From the NCBI GenBank assembly GCA_964451365.1, contig CAYVIB010000001.1, positions 62,001 through 126,000 of the forward strand: DNA of 64,000 nucleotides. Reading direction: 5' to 3'. Each line of letters opens with the position of its first letter. The stretch's first letter is position 1. Position numbers and translations under genes: made by a program. The notes beneath the pieces are model-generated. The model was not told the origin of the DNA. It was given only the letters and a program-made list of their open reading frames with translations, and made no database searches. This document shows positions 27,742 to 34,869 of the stretch, piece after piece. This DNA comes from CAYVIB01 sp964451365. Lineage in GTDB: Bacteria; Pseudomonadota; Gammaproteobacteria; Pseudomonadales; Cellvibrionaceae.

Positions 27742-28049
27742 TTAAACGGTCTCGCGTTCCTGTCCCAGTATCCGTGGCGGATGCGGAATATAACCTCCTT
27801 CAGGATGATCAGGCCGAACAGGACGTAAATCCCGGTCGGCCCGAATAGCCCGTAAATTACAGCCAGGACGGAGATAGAAATTATGGCGGTGAGCAACCCA
27901 ATCATTCCTGAATAAACTCCCGATTTTTCGCAGGTCGTTTTAACAATGGCACGGATTACAAAGGCTCGGGGATTAATCTTCCCTTTTCGCCAGGCAATCA
28001 GCGGAGCCGGCTGCGTACCCGATATGGTATCCCCTGGAATAATGTTCAT
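27738..28049 (-). CDS. Small membrane protein
   Basis: A leftward frame of 103 residues with two hydrophobic segments (MIGLLTAIISISVLAVIYGL and PTGIYVLFGLIILKEVIF). The start at 28049 overlaps the upstream lipoprotein gene by 77 bp; a later start at 27905 (MIGLL) would remove the overlap. It converges on the virion gene with a four-base overlap of ends. It could be a holin-like or superinfection-type protein, but nothing proves it. Confidence 0.5.
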   Translation of the reverse strand: MNIIPGDTISGTQPAPLIAWRKGKINPRAFVIRAIVKTTCEKSGVYSGMIGLLTAIISISVLAVIYGLFGPTGIYVLFGLIILKEVIFRIRHGYWDRNARPFN

Positions 28050-28221
28050 CGTCCCAATCGCCTTCGATCATGGTAGCCCTTATCTTGCATGTCGTGTTGT
28101 AGCCTGCCGCATATCCATCACTATGCCCAGATTCATACCGTGAATCGGCGCTTGGACCACAAGCAGCCAGGGCACATATCACCGGCAAAACGAGGAAGAG
28201 GACAAAGGTTATTGGTTTCAT
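27973..28221 (-). CDS. Small putative lipoprotein
   Basis: 82 residues from the ATG at 28221: MKPITFVLFLVLPVICALAA then Cys (lipobox ALAAC), followed by an acidic Tyr/Gly-rich mature part with a repeated GY.AGY-type motif (DGYAAGYN and IGYAAGSADC). Phage elements often carry such lipoprotein genes as lysogenic conversion or spanin-type genes. It is the first gene of a leftward pair whose upstream region holds the CTTAG repeats. Confidence 0.6.
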   Translation of the reverse strand: MKPITFVLFLVLPVICALAACGPSADSRYESGHSDGYAAGYNTTCKIRATMIEGDWDDEHYSRGYHIGYAAGSADCLAKRED

Positions 28222-28330
28222 GGTGTTGATGGTAGGGCCTAAACCAAGGTGCGGCAATGTCTTCCATAGAGAGATTTTTCTAACCTCACCGACCACCAAC
28301 GCGAGAGCGAAGCCGGATGTTCAAATATCA

Positions 28331-28413
28331 CCCAAATGTTAAGTAATCTTAAGGTTGGGCCGCTGTTTGAACCAGCAGTGACACTGCGCCCAATGCTAAG
28401 TAAATGCTAAGGT
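28331..28413 (-). promoter_or_regulatory. Two copies of a CTTAG-type double repeat
   Basis: Two related 25-bp blocks (28331-28355 and 28389-28413) each contain two CTTA(A/G) half-sites 10-11 bp apart: on the minus strand ACCTTAGCATTTACTTAGCA and its relative. A third block precedes the prtN-like gene at 32650-32669 in the same orientation. They probably bind a regulator of the element, perhaps the PrtN-like protein. Confidence 0.5.
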
Positions 28414-28550
28414 AGCGATAGCGCCCCTGGCAGGCGAAAGTCTGAGACATCTCCACCCGCTCTGATTATTTGAGTTTTTAAAACGGTACGAGGGGCGAGT
28501 ATCATGGAAGAGTTTTTTTATTTTCTAGGGGTCAAAAGGGGGGCGAGAGA

Positions 28551-28823
28551 ATGGCCAGGCCGACCAAATATAACCGCCAAGCACTGACAACCGCGCAGCG
28601 GTATAAGCGATCCAACAAAAGCAAGAAAGCATGTGTCGAAGCGCTGGGAATCACCATGCAAACCTGGTGTAACTGGGTGAAGCGGTACCCTGAGTTCGCT
28701 GATATGGATAGCGACTGGTTTCACCGCTGGAAGTGGCGTACCCAGGAAGAAACACTTCGGCTTATGGGTGGCAGATCTGTCAGGGTTACAAAAACTTCCC
28801 GGCCAGGTGCTTTCACGCGTTAA
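28551..28823 (+). CDS. Terminase-small-subunit-like HTH protein, probably truncated
   Basis: A 90-residue protein starting MARPTKYNRQALTTAQRYKR, with a helix-turn-helix CVEALGITMQTWCNWVKRYP, the N-terminal pattern of many phage small terminase subunits that bind packaging sites. It lacks the usual C-terminal oligomerisation part, and no large terminase follows, so the packaging module is probably deleted. The short G-rich sequence upstream (GGGGTCAAAAGGGGGGC, 28529-28545) lies where cos or pac sites often lie. Confidence 0.5.
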   Translation: MARPTKYNRQALTTAQRYKRSNKSKKACVEALGITMQTWCNWVKRYPEFADMDSDWFHRWKWRTQEETLRLMGGRSVRVTKTSRPGAFTR

Positions 28824-29035
28824 AACCAACCCCGCCCCGGCGATCAATCGCATAGTCCCTGGCTTGGCTTCCAGCTCGCCGGTGGGGCGGCATCAGTTTG
28901 GGTACCATCATAAAGCCCAGGTTAACGATCGAATAGTGGCAGATGTCCGCAATTGCCGTGCGATATTTCCTACATCCTGTTATGAAAGCAGTGCAAGCCT
29001 AACTGATCCAAATATCGTAAGACAGGGGGGATAAT

Positions 29036-29677
29036 ATGTACAACAGGCTTTTGAGCCTCCTAACTTTAATGCTGTTATCTCTAGGAACCACTTCGGCATT
29101 GGCGGAGACGATTACCGGTAGAGTGGTTGGCGTTGCCGATGGCGGCACACTGACAGTATTAGATCCGAGTCGCGTTCAGCACAAGATCCGCATGGTGGAG
29201 ATCGACGCCCCCGAGTCAAAGCAGCCTTACGGCAGTCGTTCGAAACAGGTCCTTTCAGAGCTAGTTTACAACAAGCAGGTCAGCGTCAAATCCAGCGGCA
29301 AAGACCGTTATGGCCGCGTTCTAGGCCGGGTTTATTTGGGGGATCTGGACGTAAACCGCGAGATGGTGCGACTTGGTTCAGCTTGGGCTTATCGTGAATA
29401 CCTAACCGACAAGACACTATTGAAGGTCGAAGCCGAAGCCAAAGCGAGTAGCTGCGGACTGTGGGGGCTCCCCGAAGCGGAAAGAATGCCGCCCCAGGAG
29501 TGGCGCCGCAAGTCTCGATCTACAGCAAATCTCATAGCGGCGCCGGCAGCATGCGGCACTAAGCACTCTTGCAAGGAGATGGTTAGCTGTGAGGAGGCTA
29601 AACACTACCTCGTCTGCGGCGTCGCCACCTTGGACGGGGATGGGGATGGAATGCCTTGTGAAGCACTCTGCCGCTGA
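29036..29677 (+). CDS. Secreted thermonuclease-like nuclease with Excalibur domain
   Basis: A 213-residue protein with a signal peptide (LTLMLLSLGTTSALA), a staphylococcal-nuclease domain (ITGRVVGVADGGTLTVLD, IRMVEIDAPES with the Arg/Asp/Glu set, and GKDRYGRVLGRVYL with the second catalytic Arg), and a C-terminal Cys-rich Ca-binding Excalibur domain (YLVCGVATLDGDGDGMPCEA). It is exported and would degrade extracellular DNA or RNA. Such nucleases are common element cargo. It has a strong AGGGGGG ribosome binding site. Confidence 0.85.
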   Translation: MYNRLLSLLTLMLLSLGTTSALAETITGRVVGVADGGTLTVLDPSRVQHKIRMVEIDAPESKQPYGSRSKQVLSELVYNKQVSVKSSGKDRYGRVLGRVYLGDLDVNREMVRLGSAWAYREYLTDKTLLKVEAEAKASSCGLWGLPEAERMPPQEWRRKSRSTANLIAAPAACGTKHSCKEMVSCEEAKHYLVCGVATLDGDGDGMPCEALCR

Positions 29678-29869
29678 GCGATTTTGCAATGGTTAAGGCA
29701 GTTACTGAGAAAGTCATCCCGTCAGCAGTCTCTGAATGGAACTCCAGTTGAAGGCGCGGGGTATTTCACTATTAGGATCAGAAGATGTGCCGGCATGTGT
29801 CGAAGATAAGCAGGGGATCACCACTACGTTGCTGGTGTCCAATTTGAGACAGGCGGTATATGCCAAGTG

Positions 29870-29898
29870 TTGACAAAATGCTATACTGTTGATCTAGA
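29870..29898 (+). promoter_or_regulatory. Possible promoter of the ImmA-like gene
   Basis: TTGACA (29870-29875), 17 bp, TCTAGA (29893-29898). The -35 is perfect and the -10 poor. The segment also has a TGTTGA direct repeat (29869 and 29888), which may be an operator. No other structure was seen in the 275-bp gap 29678-29952. Confidence 0.3.
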
Positions 29899-29952
29899 TG
29901 TTTATAAGCTGTTAATAACATGTGAACAACTAGCTTTTTATGAGGGTAGGCC

Positions 29953-30426
29953 ATGCCGGTTACTAGAGCGCGAGAAATTCTACAACAGTTTGGAACCAAG
30001 TTTCCTGTTGATGTGCTTGGTATAGCCCAGCGTATGGGCTTCTTGGTTATTTCTGAGACGAATCCGCCCTACGGCGGGATGGCGGAAATATTAGACGGCA
30101 GGAGAATCATTCGTTATAGGTTGTCAGATCCCTTTCGACGCCAACGGTTTACCATTGCACATGAAATTGGACACCATGAGTTAGGCCATACGCGTGATGG
30201 TGCGTGCTGTCGCGATGATGACTACACACCAGGTAGCGACCCGAAAGAGCGTGAAGCAAACGCCTTCGCAGCAGAGCTGCTGGTACCAAGCAAGTACCTC
30301 CAGCTTGTGATGGAGCACGCTCAATACCAGTCCATACAGGATATAGCGGACCGATTTGATGTATCCGGTGCTGTTATTGAGTACCGACTAAAGGATTTAG
30401 GATACATCAGTCAGTATGCAGGATAA
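29953..30426 (+). CDS. ImmA/IrrE-family metallopeptidase
   Basis: A 157-residue protein with the zinc motif HEIGHHELGH near residue 73 and a C-terminal helix-turn-helix-like segment. In ICEBs1 ImmA cleaves the repressor ImmR to induce the element; here no repressor gene is adjacent, so the target is unknown. The gene overlaps the next one by 11 bp, and that next gene encodes a membrane protein. Confidence 0.85.
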   Translation: MPVTRAREILQQFGTKFPVDVLGIAQRMGFLVISETNPPYGGMAEILDGRRIIRYRLSDPFRRQRFTIAHEIGHHELGHTRDGACCRDDDYTPGSDPKEREANAFAAELLVPSKYLQLVMEHAQYQSIQDIADRFDVSGAVIEYRLKDLGYISQYAG

Positions 30427-30916
30427 GCAAGAAGACGCTCTACAAGAAGACGCTCTAAAAGACGCTGAAGATAAATACGGTTCAGCAGCTTATAGCGATA
30501 GCCCATTGGAACTCGGTGAAAAGAGCGCTGGACCTTTGACAGAATCCGAGACAAACCACCTACGATTAATGCGGAACGTAACGTTCTGGGCAAGAATTGT
30601 AGGTTTAGGTTTAGGGTGGGCAGCTTCGATTTTTTTGTTTTACCAAGCTGTATCAACATTTTGTTTTGCAGTGTCTCTCATAAGCGAGAATTTCGGTTCA
30701 ACTCTCGCCCTGCCTGGACTAAAACTCACACTGCCGTACCTGGCTGGCGCCGTTACGCTTTTTTCTTGTCTCGGATTGACCATAGCTATTGCCCTCCTGC
30801 GCTACTCACTAGATCACGGCAGCTATCAAGACAGCAAACGCGTCGACCTTCCCTCGCCAGTTGCCTCATCCATACAAGAGTTGATCTCGCAACTGATAGC
30901 AGCTTTCAAAAAATAA
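30416..30916 (+). CDS. Two-helix membrane protein next to the ImmA-like gene
   Basis: A 166-residue protein with an acidic N-terminus carrying a tandem EDALQEDALKDAED repeat, two hydrophobic segments (IVGLGLGWAASIFLFYQAVS and LAGAVTLFSCLGLTIAIALL) and a cytoplasmic tail. It is translated from inside the ImmA-like frame. Unknown function; a membrane effector or immunity partner of the protease is possible. Confidence 0.65.
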   Translation: MQDKQEDALQEDALKDAEDKYGSAAYSDSPLELGEKSAGPLTESETNHLRLMRNVTFWARIVGLGLGWAASIFLFYQAVSTFCFAVSLISENFGSTLALPGLKLTLPYLAGAVTLFSCLGLTIAIALLRYSLDHGSYQDSKRVDLPSPVASSIQELISQLIAAFKK

Positions 30917-31006
30917 TTCCCAGCGCCAAACCCTCACCCACTGATAGCTTTTTTCCCGCCCCCGAAATGCTAAACTTTACCAATAATCTATAAGAGGATC
31001 AGGCGA

Positions 31007-31174
31007 ATGACTAGAAAGAGCAACTCCAACGGGGGCTCCCCAAGCAAGAACACTCCCCAACCCGCCAGATCACGGCCGACGCGGGACTCGATCGGCGGTG
31101 ACTATACGCCAAAACCGCAGCCTGACACTATTATGCAGACAAAGCCGGCCCCGCCGCCTAACAAAAAGAAGTAA
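31007..31174 (+). CDS. Small Pro/Ser/Lys-rich protein
   Basis: A 55-residue disordered frame (MTRKSNSNGGSPSKNTPQPA ... PAPPPNKKK) preceded by AGAGGATCAGG and ending six bases before the GTG of the SLATT-like gene. The spacing suggests one unit with the membrane protein. No domain is recognised. Confidence 0.5.
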   Translation: MTRKSNSNGGSPSKNTPQPARSRPTRDSIGGDYTPKPQPDTIMQTKPAPPPNKKK

Positions 31175-31179
31175 GCCCA

Positions 31180-31674
31180 GTGCAAAAGAGCCAGCACGAA
31201 TTGCTCTACAACGTCCGCGTGGGCGTACGCTACCACATGCGCCGTCAGGCGTTCTTTGAGCGCTGGCATCGGCTGACTGGAATTATATCGCTTATTGGTG
31301 GTTCAACAGCAGTGGCCACCATTACCCACGAGTTTGAACTTGCGGGCCTTATTGCGGGAGCGGTTATTGCCATCGCACAATCTATTGATCTTATGGTGGA
31401 CACCCGCAAATACGGAGAGCTACACAGGGATCTGCGTTGCAAGTACCTAGCGCTGGAGCCGCGACTAACTCTTGTGGATTTGCCACCGGAGAAGTGCCAC
31501 GAGATAGACGAGGCAATTAAAAATATCGAGGCGGAAGAACCGCCTATAAGAACGGCGCTGATGGATATAGTGCAAAACGATACTCTGATCGCCGAAGGGT
31601 ATACTAAGGATACGGCCGGCGATGCGTGGAGTGAAATAAACTTCTTCCGCCGAATTTTTGCGCAGGTTTGGTAA
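31180..31674 (+). CDS. SLATT-like two-transmembrane protein
   Basis: A 164-residue protein from a GTG at 31180. The segment LYNVRVGVRYHMRRQAFFER with two following hydrophobic helices (LTGIISLIGGSTAVATITHE and LAGLIAGAVIAIAQSIDLMV), then a helical tail with YGELHRDLRCKYLALEPRL, is the layout of SLATT domains, which are predicted pore-forming effectors in some defence systems. It may be defence or superinfection cargo of the element. Confidence 0.65.
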   Translation: MQKSQHELLYNVRVGVRYHMRRQAFFERWHRLTGIISLIGGSTAVATITHEFELAGLIAGAVIAIAQSIDLMVDTRKYGELHRDLRCKYLALEPRLTLVDLPPEKCHEIDEAIKNIEAEEPPIRTALMDIVQNDTLIAEGYTKDTAGDAWSEINFFRRIFAQVW

Positions 31675-31708
31675 TAACTTTTTTCACTAAAGTGGTTAGA
31701 TAGCAGAG

Positions 31709-32032
31709 ATGACCGAGCATGATAATGGAAGACCTCCCAGCCCGATCACAAACTTTCGGTTTGGTCGTTGGTTCGACAGTATTTCGCCAGATTTTATCTG
31801 TGAGGTTTGCAAATCCAGCAAATTTCAGATGTACAGTAGTGAGGATGATGTCCCGTACCACTTGAGCTGCCGTATACCGGAAGTGAGCGAGGGATGGCCT
31901 TGCTATTTCCTCATTTGCTCCAAGTGTTGCAACACCAAACTATTCTCCTCTGTACTTGTTGATAAATTAATTAGGGAGTTCGAAAAGGAAAAAAATAGAG
32001 AATCTCCTGAAGGAAGTAAAAACAATGAGTAA
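31709..32032 (+). CDS. Zinc-ribbon-like small protein
   Basis: A 107-residue protein with Cys pairs FICEVCKSSKF and FLICSKCCNTKLF that could form a zinc ribbon, plus a charged helical tail. It overlaps the next gene by eight bases. Unknown function. Confidence 0.6.
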   Translation: MTEHDNGRPPSPITNFRFGRWFDSISPDFICEVCKSSKFQMYSSEDDVPYHLSCRIPEVSEGWPCYFLICSKCCNTKLFSSVLVDKLIREFEKEKNRESPEGSKNNE

Positions 32033-32327
32033 TATCTATAATTTAAAGTCACTTCCGAATGGGGGAGGTGGGAAAAACGAAAACTCCGGATCCGGAGGAG
32101 GCGATGGTATGTTGGAAGCGCGAGTAGCTAAACTCGAAAGTGACGTGGAATACATTAAGCGAGACGTGGGCGAGATCAAAGGCGACTTGAAAACTTGCAC
32201 CATTCAAATCTATGGCATCAAAACATGGATAGCAGTTGCAACAGCCGTCACTGGGCTGTTCGTTGGCGCCATCGCTTGGATCTTTGATAGAAAGTTCGAA
32301 GCCATAATGAATTTGCTCAGTCAGTAG
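32025..32327 (+). CDS. Coiled-coil protein with C-terminal membrane anchor
   Basis: 100 residues: a Gly-rich N-terminus (GGGGKNENSGSGGGDG), a coiled coil (LEARVAKLESDVEYIKRDVG) and one membrane segment (IAVATAVTGLFVGAIAWIF). This layout resembles XhlA-type phage haemolysin or holin-associated proteins. Likely membrane-bound; role not proven. Confidence 0.65.
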   Translation: MSNIYNLKSLPNGGGGKNENSGSGGGDGMLEARVAKLESDVEYIKRDVGEIKGDLKTCTIQIYGIKTWIAVATAVTGLFVGAIAWIFDRKFEAIMNLLSQ

Positions 32328-32352
32328 CACTTGTTGATCATTGAAGCTGAAC

Positions 32353-32604
32353 CTATGGATTCAAAGCTTTATGCCGTTCGGCAGCTTCCTCCTTAATCTC
32401 ATCCAGATATTCGCCAAAAGCTTCAACGGCCACCCGCCACTCCGATTTTTGACCTTTCGTCCGGAACACCGGGAAAGGGTATTTTTGCTGCCGGGCATAT
32501 TGTTGCATTTTCTGCTTGTCGTGGTTGAAGTACTCAGCTGCGATCTTCGCCAACGGAAGGGTTTCGGAGTCATAGAGGACCGCGAGGAGGAGAGCTGTTT
32601 TCAT
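32353..32604 (-). CDS. PrtN-like pyocin activator family protein
   Basis: An 83-residue leftward protein: MKTALLLAVLYDSETLPLAK, IAAEYFNHDKQKMQQYARQQ, PFPVFRTKGQKSEWRVAVEA and FGEYLDEIKEEAAE match the PrtN family in order and length. In Pseudomonas, PrtN activates pyocin genes by binding P boxes. Here its own upstream region and the region upstream of 28221/28551 share a CTTAG-type double repeat, which could be its binding site. It is the last gene before attR. Confidence 0.8.
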   Translation of the reverse strand: MKTALLLAVLYDSETLPLAKIAAEYFNHDKQKMQQYARQQKYPFPVFRTKGQKSEWRVAVEAFGEYLDEIKEEAAERHKALNP

Positions 32605-32649
32605 TTTGAGACCTGGATTGGAAGATTTATATCATGGGTTTATACCAGA

Positions 32650-32669
32650 AATCCTAAGTAAACCTAAGG
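32650..32669 (-). promoter_or_regulatory. CTTAG double repeat upstream of the prtN-like gene
   Basis: On the minus strand CCTTAGGTTTACTTAGGATT has two CTTAG half-sites 10 bp apart, about 46 bp upstream of the prtN-like start, in the same arrangement as the blocks at 28331-28413. Confidence 0.5.
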
Positions 32670-32719
32670 CTGATTGTCTTGGGGCAGCAACCCAAAAAAG
32701 CCCTCCTATCGAGCTTATT

Positions 32720-32739
32720 GGGTGCTACATCGGGTGCTA
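32720..32739 (+). promoter_or_regulatory. Candidate right arm-type integrase sites
   Basis: GGGTGCTA at 32720-32727 and again at 32732-32739 (12-bp period), about 60 bp inside attR. It is the same motif family as the three copies next to attL. Confidence 0.5.
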
Positions 32740-32799
32740 TAAGTAAAAATTAAAAAAATAAATATTATTTGAAATCAAATAGTTATAGGTTAAATATGT

Positions 32800-32817
32800 G
32801 TCCGGACTTGGCACCAT
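32800..32817 (+). repeat. attR: copy of the tRNA-Leu 3' end
   Basis: GTCCGGACTTGGCACCAT matches the tRNA end at 16223-16241 except for one missing G. It marks the right boundary of the element. Confidence 0.88.
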
Positions 32818-32854
32818 ACATAAAAAAGCGCTCGAATGAGCGCTTTTTTTATGT
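32818..32854 (+). terminator. Original tRNA-Leu terminator displaced to attR
   Basis: ACATAAAAAAGCGCTC-GAAT-GAGCGCTTTTTTTATGT forms a long stem with one bulged T and a T run, immediately after attR. Before insertion it would have followed the tRNA directly. The next 262 bp up to the glycosyltransferase stop show no gene. Confidence 0.85.
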
Positions 32855-33116
32855 CCGGCCGATTCCGGATTTTGATCAGGCCTCATAACGGAGTTTCGAG
32901 TCGCCTTCCCTGGTGAGGCACGCGAATTTCTTTATTTCCTCCGGCCAGCCATCCCGGCGTGTCGTAAGTGCGCTGCGATCACTACATAGGCGACGCCGCG
33001 GATAGGCGTGTTTTTGCCCCCTATGGATGGCATTTCGAAGCAAAAACCAGCCAAAGCGCCGCCGATGTGTCGGCCCAGCCTAATCTCAAACGCCGTAAGT
33101 CAGACGCTATTCAGAC

Positions 33117-34061
33117 TTAATCAGAGGCTCCCTGGTAGTCTGCCTGAGATCTAAAGACTTTCCCGGCGACTAACTTTTCAGTTGTCGATCGGCTATTTAG
33201 CCGGGAGGATGACGATCCGAGAGAATGGATTAACGCGCTGTATGCGCGTTCAAATTCCTCTGTATCGTTCTGGTGGTCGTAGAGTTTAGCGATATTGCCT
33301 GAGTAGTCGGAGTAATTGTTTTGAATCGATCTTATCGCGTTTATCAGGGACGGTATTGTTGCATCTTCGGCTTGCAGGGCCTTTCCGATACCTTTATTAA
33401 CCACAATACCGGCATTTTTGAATTGATCAAAATAAAATGGTACGACGATCATAGGAACTTTGGAGGTAATACATTCTTTCAACGTTCCGTAACCTCCGTG
33501 AACTATGGCGAGATCACTTTCCGCCAGTGCTCTAGCCTGATCGAATGTGTAGTCAACATCAATAAAGTCAGCGATTGAACGGCCAGATTCCATATTCCGG
33601 ATATGTCCGGAGAGTATCAGGCGACAGTTGTCAATCTGCGAGGCCGCAGAAATAATATTTTCGATAACTTTGCATGTATCACTATATCGGCTACACATGC
33701 TGCCAAAGGAAACATATATGCATAGCTTGTTACGTCTTTTAAAACTGGCAGGTTTGTTCTGAATGCTCCTGGATAAAAACGATTCTCCCAAACAAAAGCC
33801 ATAATATCGGTCCTCTGGCAAAATGTTGTCAGACAGGATGCGTGGGCCAAGCAGTAGCGTATCTATATCCACAACGCAGACTTCATAGAAGAAGCCGCGG
33901 GATTTCAGTCCTCTCTTTTTAAATTGATATTCCAGGTACAGCCGCCGTTTGAATACCTGCAGGTTGGCAATCGTTGCAAGTCCGTTTTGCCAAATGCCGA
34001 AGTATAGCCACGACAACACATTGCCAATATGTGAGATGAACGAGTTCCTGCCTTCCCTCAT
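33117..34061 (-). CDS. Glycosyltransferase (GT1/MGT type), C-terminal part of a split gene
   Basis: A leftward 314-residue frame holding the donor-binding half of a UDP-glycosyltransferase: YVSFGSMCSR, the HGGYGTLKECITSKVPMIVV loop and FDQFKNAGIV (sugar-nucleotide site). It lacks the N-terminal acceptor domain, which is encoded by the upstream frame; the two overlap by four bases (ATGA). The fused protein would have normal family length, so a single frameshift has split one gene. Such enzymes glycosylate macrolides, carotenoids or other lipophilic products, so it may tailor the cluster product. Confidence 0.65.
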   Translation of the reverse strand: MREGRNSFISHIGNVLSWLYFGIWQNGLATIANLQVFKRRLYLEYQFKKRGLKSRGFFYEVCVVDIDTLLLGPRILSDNILPEDRYYGFCLGESFLSRSIQNKPASFKRRNKLCIYVSFGSMCSRYSDTCKVIENIISAASQIDNCRLILSGHIRNMESGRSIADFIDVDYTFDQARALAESDLAIVHGGYGTLKECITSKVPMIVVPFYFDQFKNAGIVVNKGIGKALQAEDATIPSLINAIRSIQNNYSDYSGNIAKLYDHQNDTEEFERAYSALIHSLGSSSSRLNSRSTTEKLVAGKVFRSQADYQGASD

Positions 34062-34435
34062 GCTGTGATAGGGGCTTGCGTGAGCCTGGCGGCGTCGGCG
34101 ACGGCCAGGTAGGTTTTCACCTCTATTTTCCTGTCCAGTGCGACCATGGAGTACGCGGACAGGAAAAAGTCAATCAGCACCAAAGTCGGTTTTAGCCTGA
34201 CAAACAGCTCATCAAATTGACCGGAGATTACCGTGTACCGACCTCTCCAGTCCGCCTCCATCGATATACCGGACGACGGAAAAGCTTCTGTCCCGAAACC
34301 CTCATTCTCCAGCCAGTCCTGAAACTTCTCTTCGACAAGATAAGTTACTTTGAATCCGTCATCCTGAAACCGCTTGGCCAGTTTTAGCGTCGGAATGATA
34401 TGTCCGAACTGTTGTAACGGTACGATTAGTATCAC
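34058..34435 (-). CDS. Glycosyltransferase (GT1/MGT type), N-terminal part of a split gene
   Basis: A leftward 125-residue frame with the acceptor-side Rossmann half: MILIVPLQQFGHIIPTLKLA, KRFQDDGFKVTYLVEEKFQD and PTLVLIDFFLSAYSMVALDR. It stops at ...LTQAPITA exactly where the family normally continues into the linker, and the next frame resumes with the expected linker. Either the gene is inactivated or the sequence has a one-base error. It is transcribed away from the regulator gene at 34870. Confidence 0.65.
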   Translation of the reverse strand: MILIVPLQQFGHIIPTLKLAKRFQDDGFKVTYLVEEKFQDWLENEGFGTEAFPSSGISMEADWRGRYTVISGQFDELFVRLKPTLVLIDFFLSAYSMVALDRKIEVKTYLAVADAARLTQAPITA

Positions 34436-34869
34436 TGTCTTTTACCAATGAAGTTAAGCAGGCAGGTCATGATTTGGAAAAGCCTATAGCATTAAAAAAC
34501 CTGCACAACTGTGACTTCTTACAGTCAGCTTAGGTGGCCCGGAAATGGGCGGAACGTGAGTTCTCACTAGCTATCAGGGAGTGGAAAACCGGGACGAGCG
34601 GTACGGAAAAAGCCTTTCTGGCATTGCGTTCATCCGTAAAGCCCGATTTTCCGCCTGTTAATAGTGACAGGCGTATTCCCGGCGCTTCGTTGATATATTC
34701 ATCCCGACAATGTCTCAACGCCGGTCAGGTGAGTCGGGTTGGGTAAACCGGTTTTAGTGAACATGTATTGGATAGCTCACAGACCTTATATTCACTGATC
34801 CGGCGCGTGACCAAGGCAGACTCTGCCCGGTGATATGAAAATAGAACATTATTATAGGATGAAAATAAC
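34436..34869. other. Divergent intergenic region between glycosyltransferase and regulator
   Basis: About 430 bp without a convincing gene. It must contain both divergent promoters. GGCGGAACGTG at 34548-34558 resembles the ops-like sites at 37804 and 37860 with one base missing, and may be a decayed copy. Short frames here are A/T-rich and have no ribosome binding sites. Confidence 0.5.

Larger units (their letters stand above)
16242..32817. mobile_element. Integrative element (prophage remnant or satellite) in tRNA-Leu
   Basis: A 16.6-kb insertion bounded by attL (16223-16241) and attR (32800-32817). A P4-type integrase lies just inside the left end and a PrtN-like regulator just inside the right end, with candidate arm sites inside both ends. 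Contents are recombination (int), regulation (AlpA-like, HTH, Com-like zinc ribbon), three podovirus-like virion/ejection proteins, a terminase-small-like protein, a secreted nuclease, an ImmA-like protease, a SLATT-like protein and a coiled-coil/membrane protein. No capsid, portal, large terminase, lysin or replication protein was recognised. It is less G/C-rich than the flanking core genes. It is either a deleted prophage or an element that depends on a helper. Confidence 0.85.

Noticed and set aside
28768..29034. 88-codon frame after the terminase-like gene
   Set aside because: Overlaps that gene, lacks a good ribosome binding site and resembles no family; the gap is more likely a deletion scar.
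29870..29887. TTGACA followed by TATACT as a promoter
   Set aside because: The two boxes are only six bases apart; the candidate with TCTAGA at correct spacing is listed instead with low confidence.
34534..34746. Short frames in the divergent region before the regulator
   Set aside because: Overlapping frames on both strands without ribosome binding sites; noncoding promoter region.
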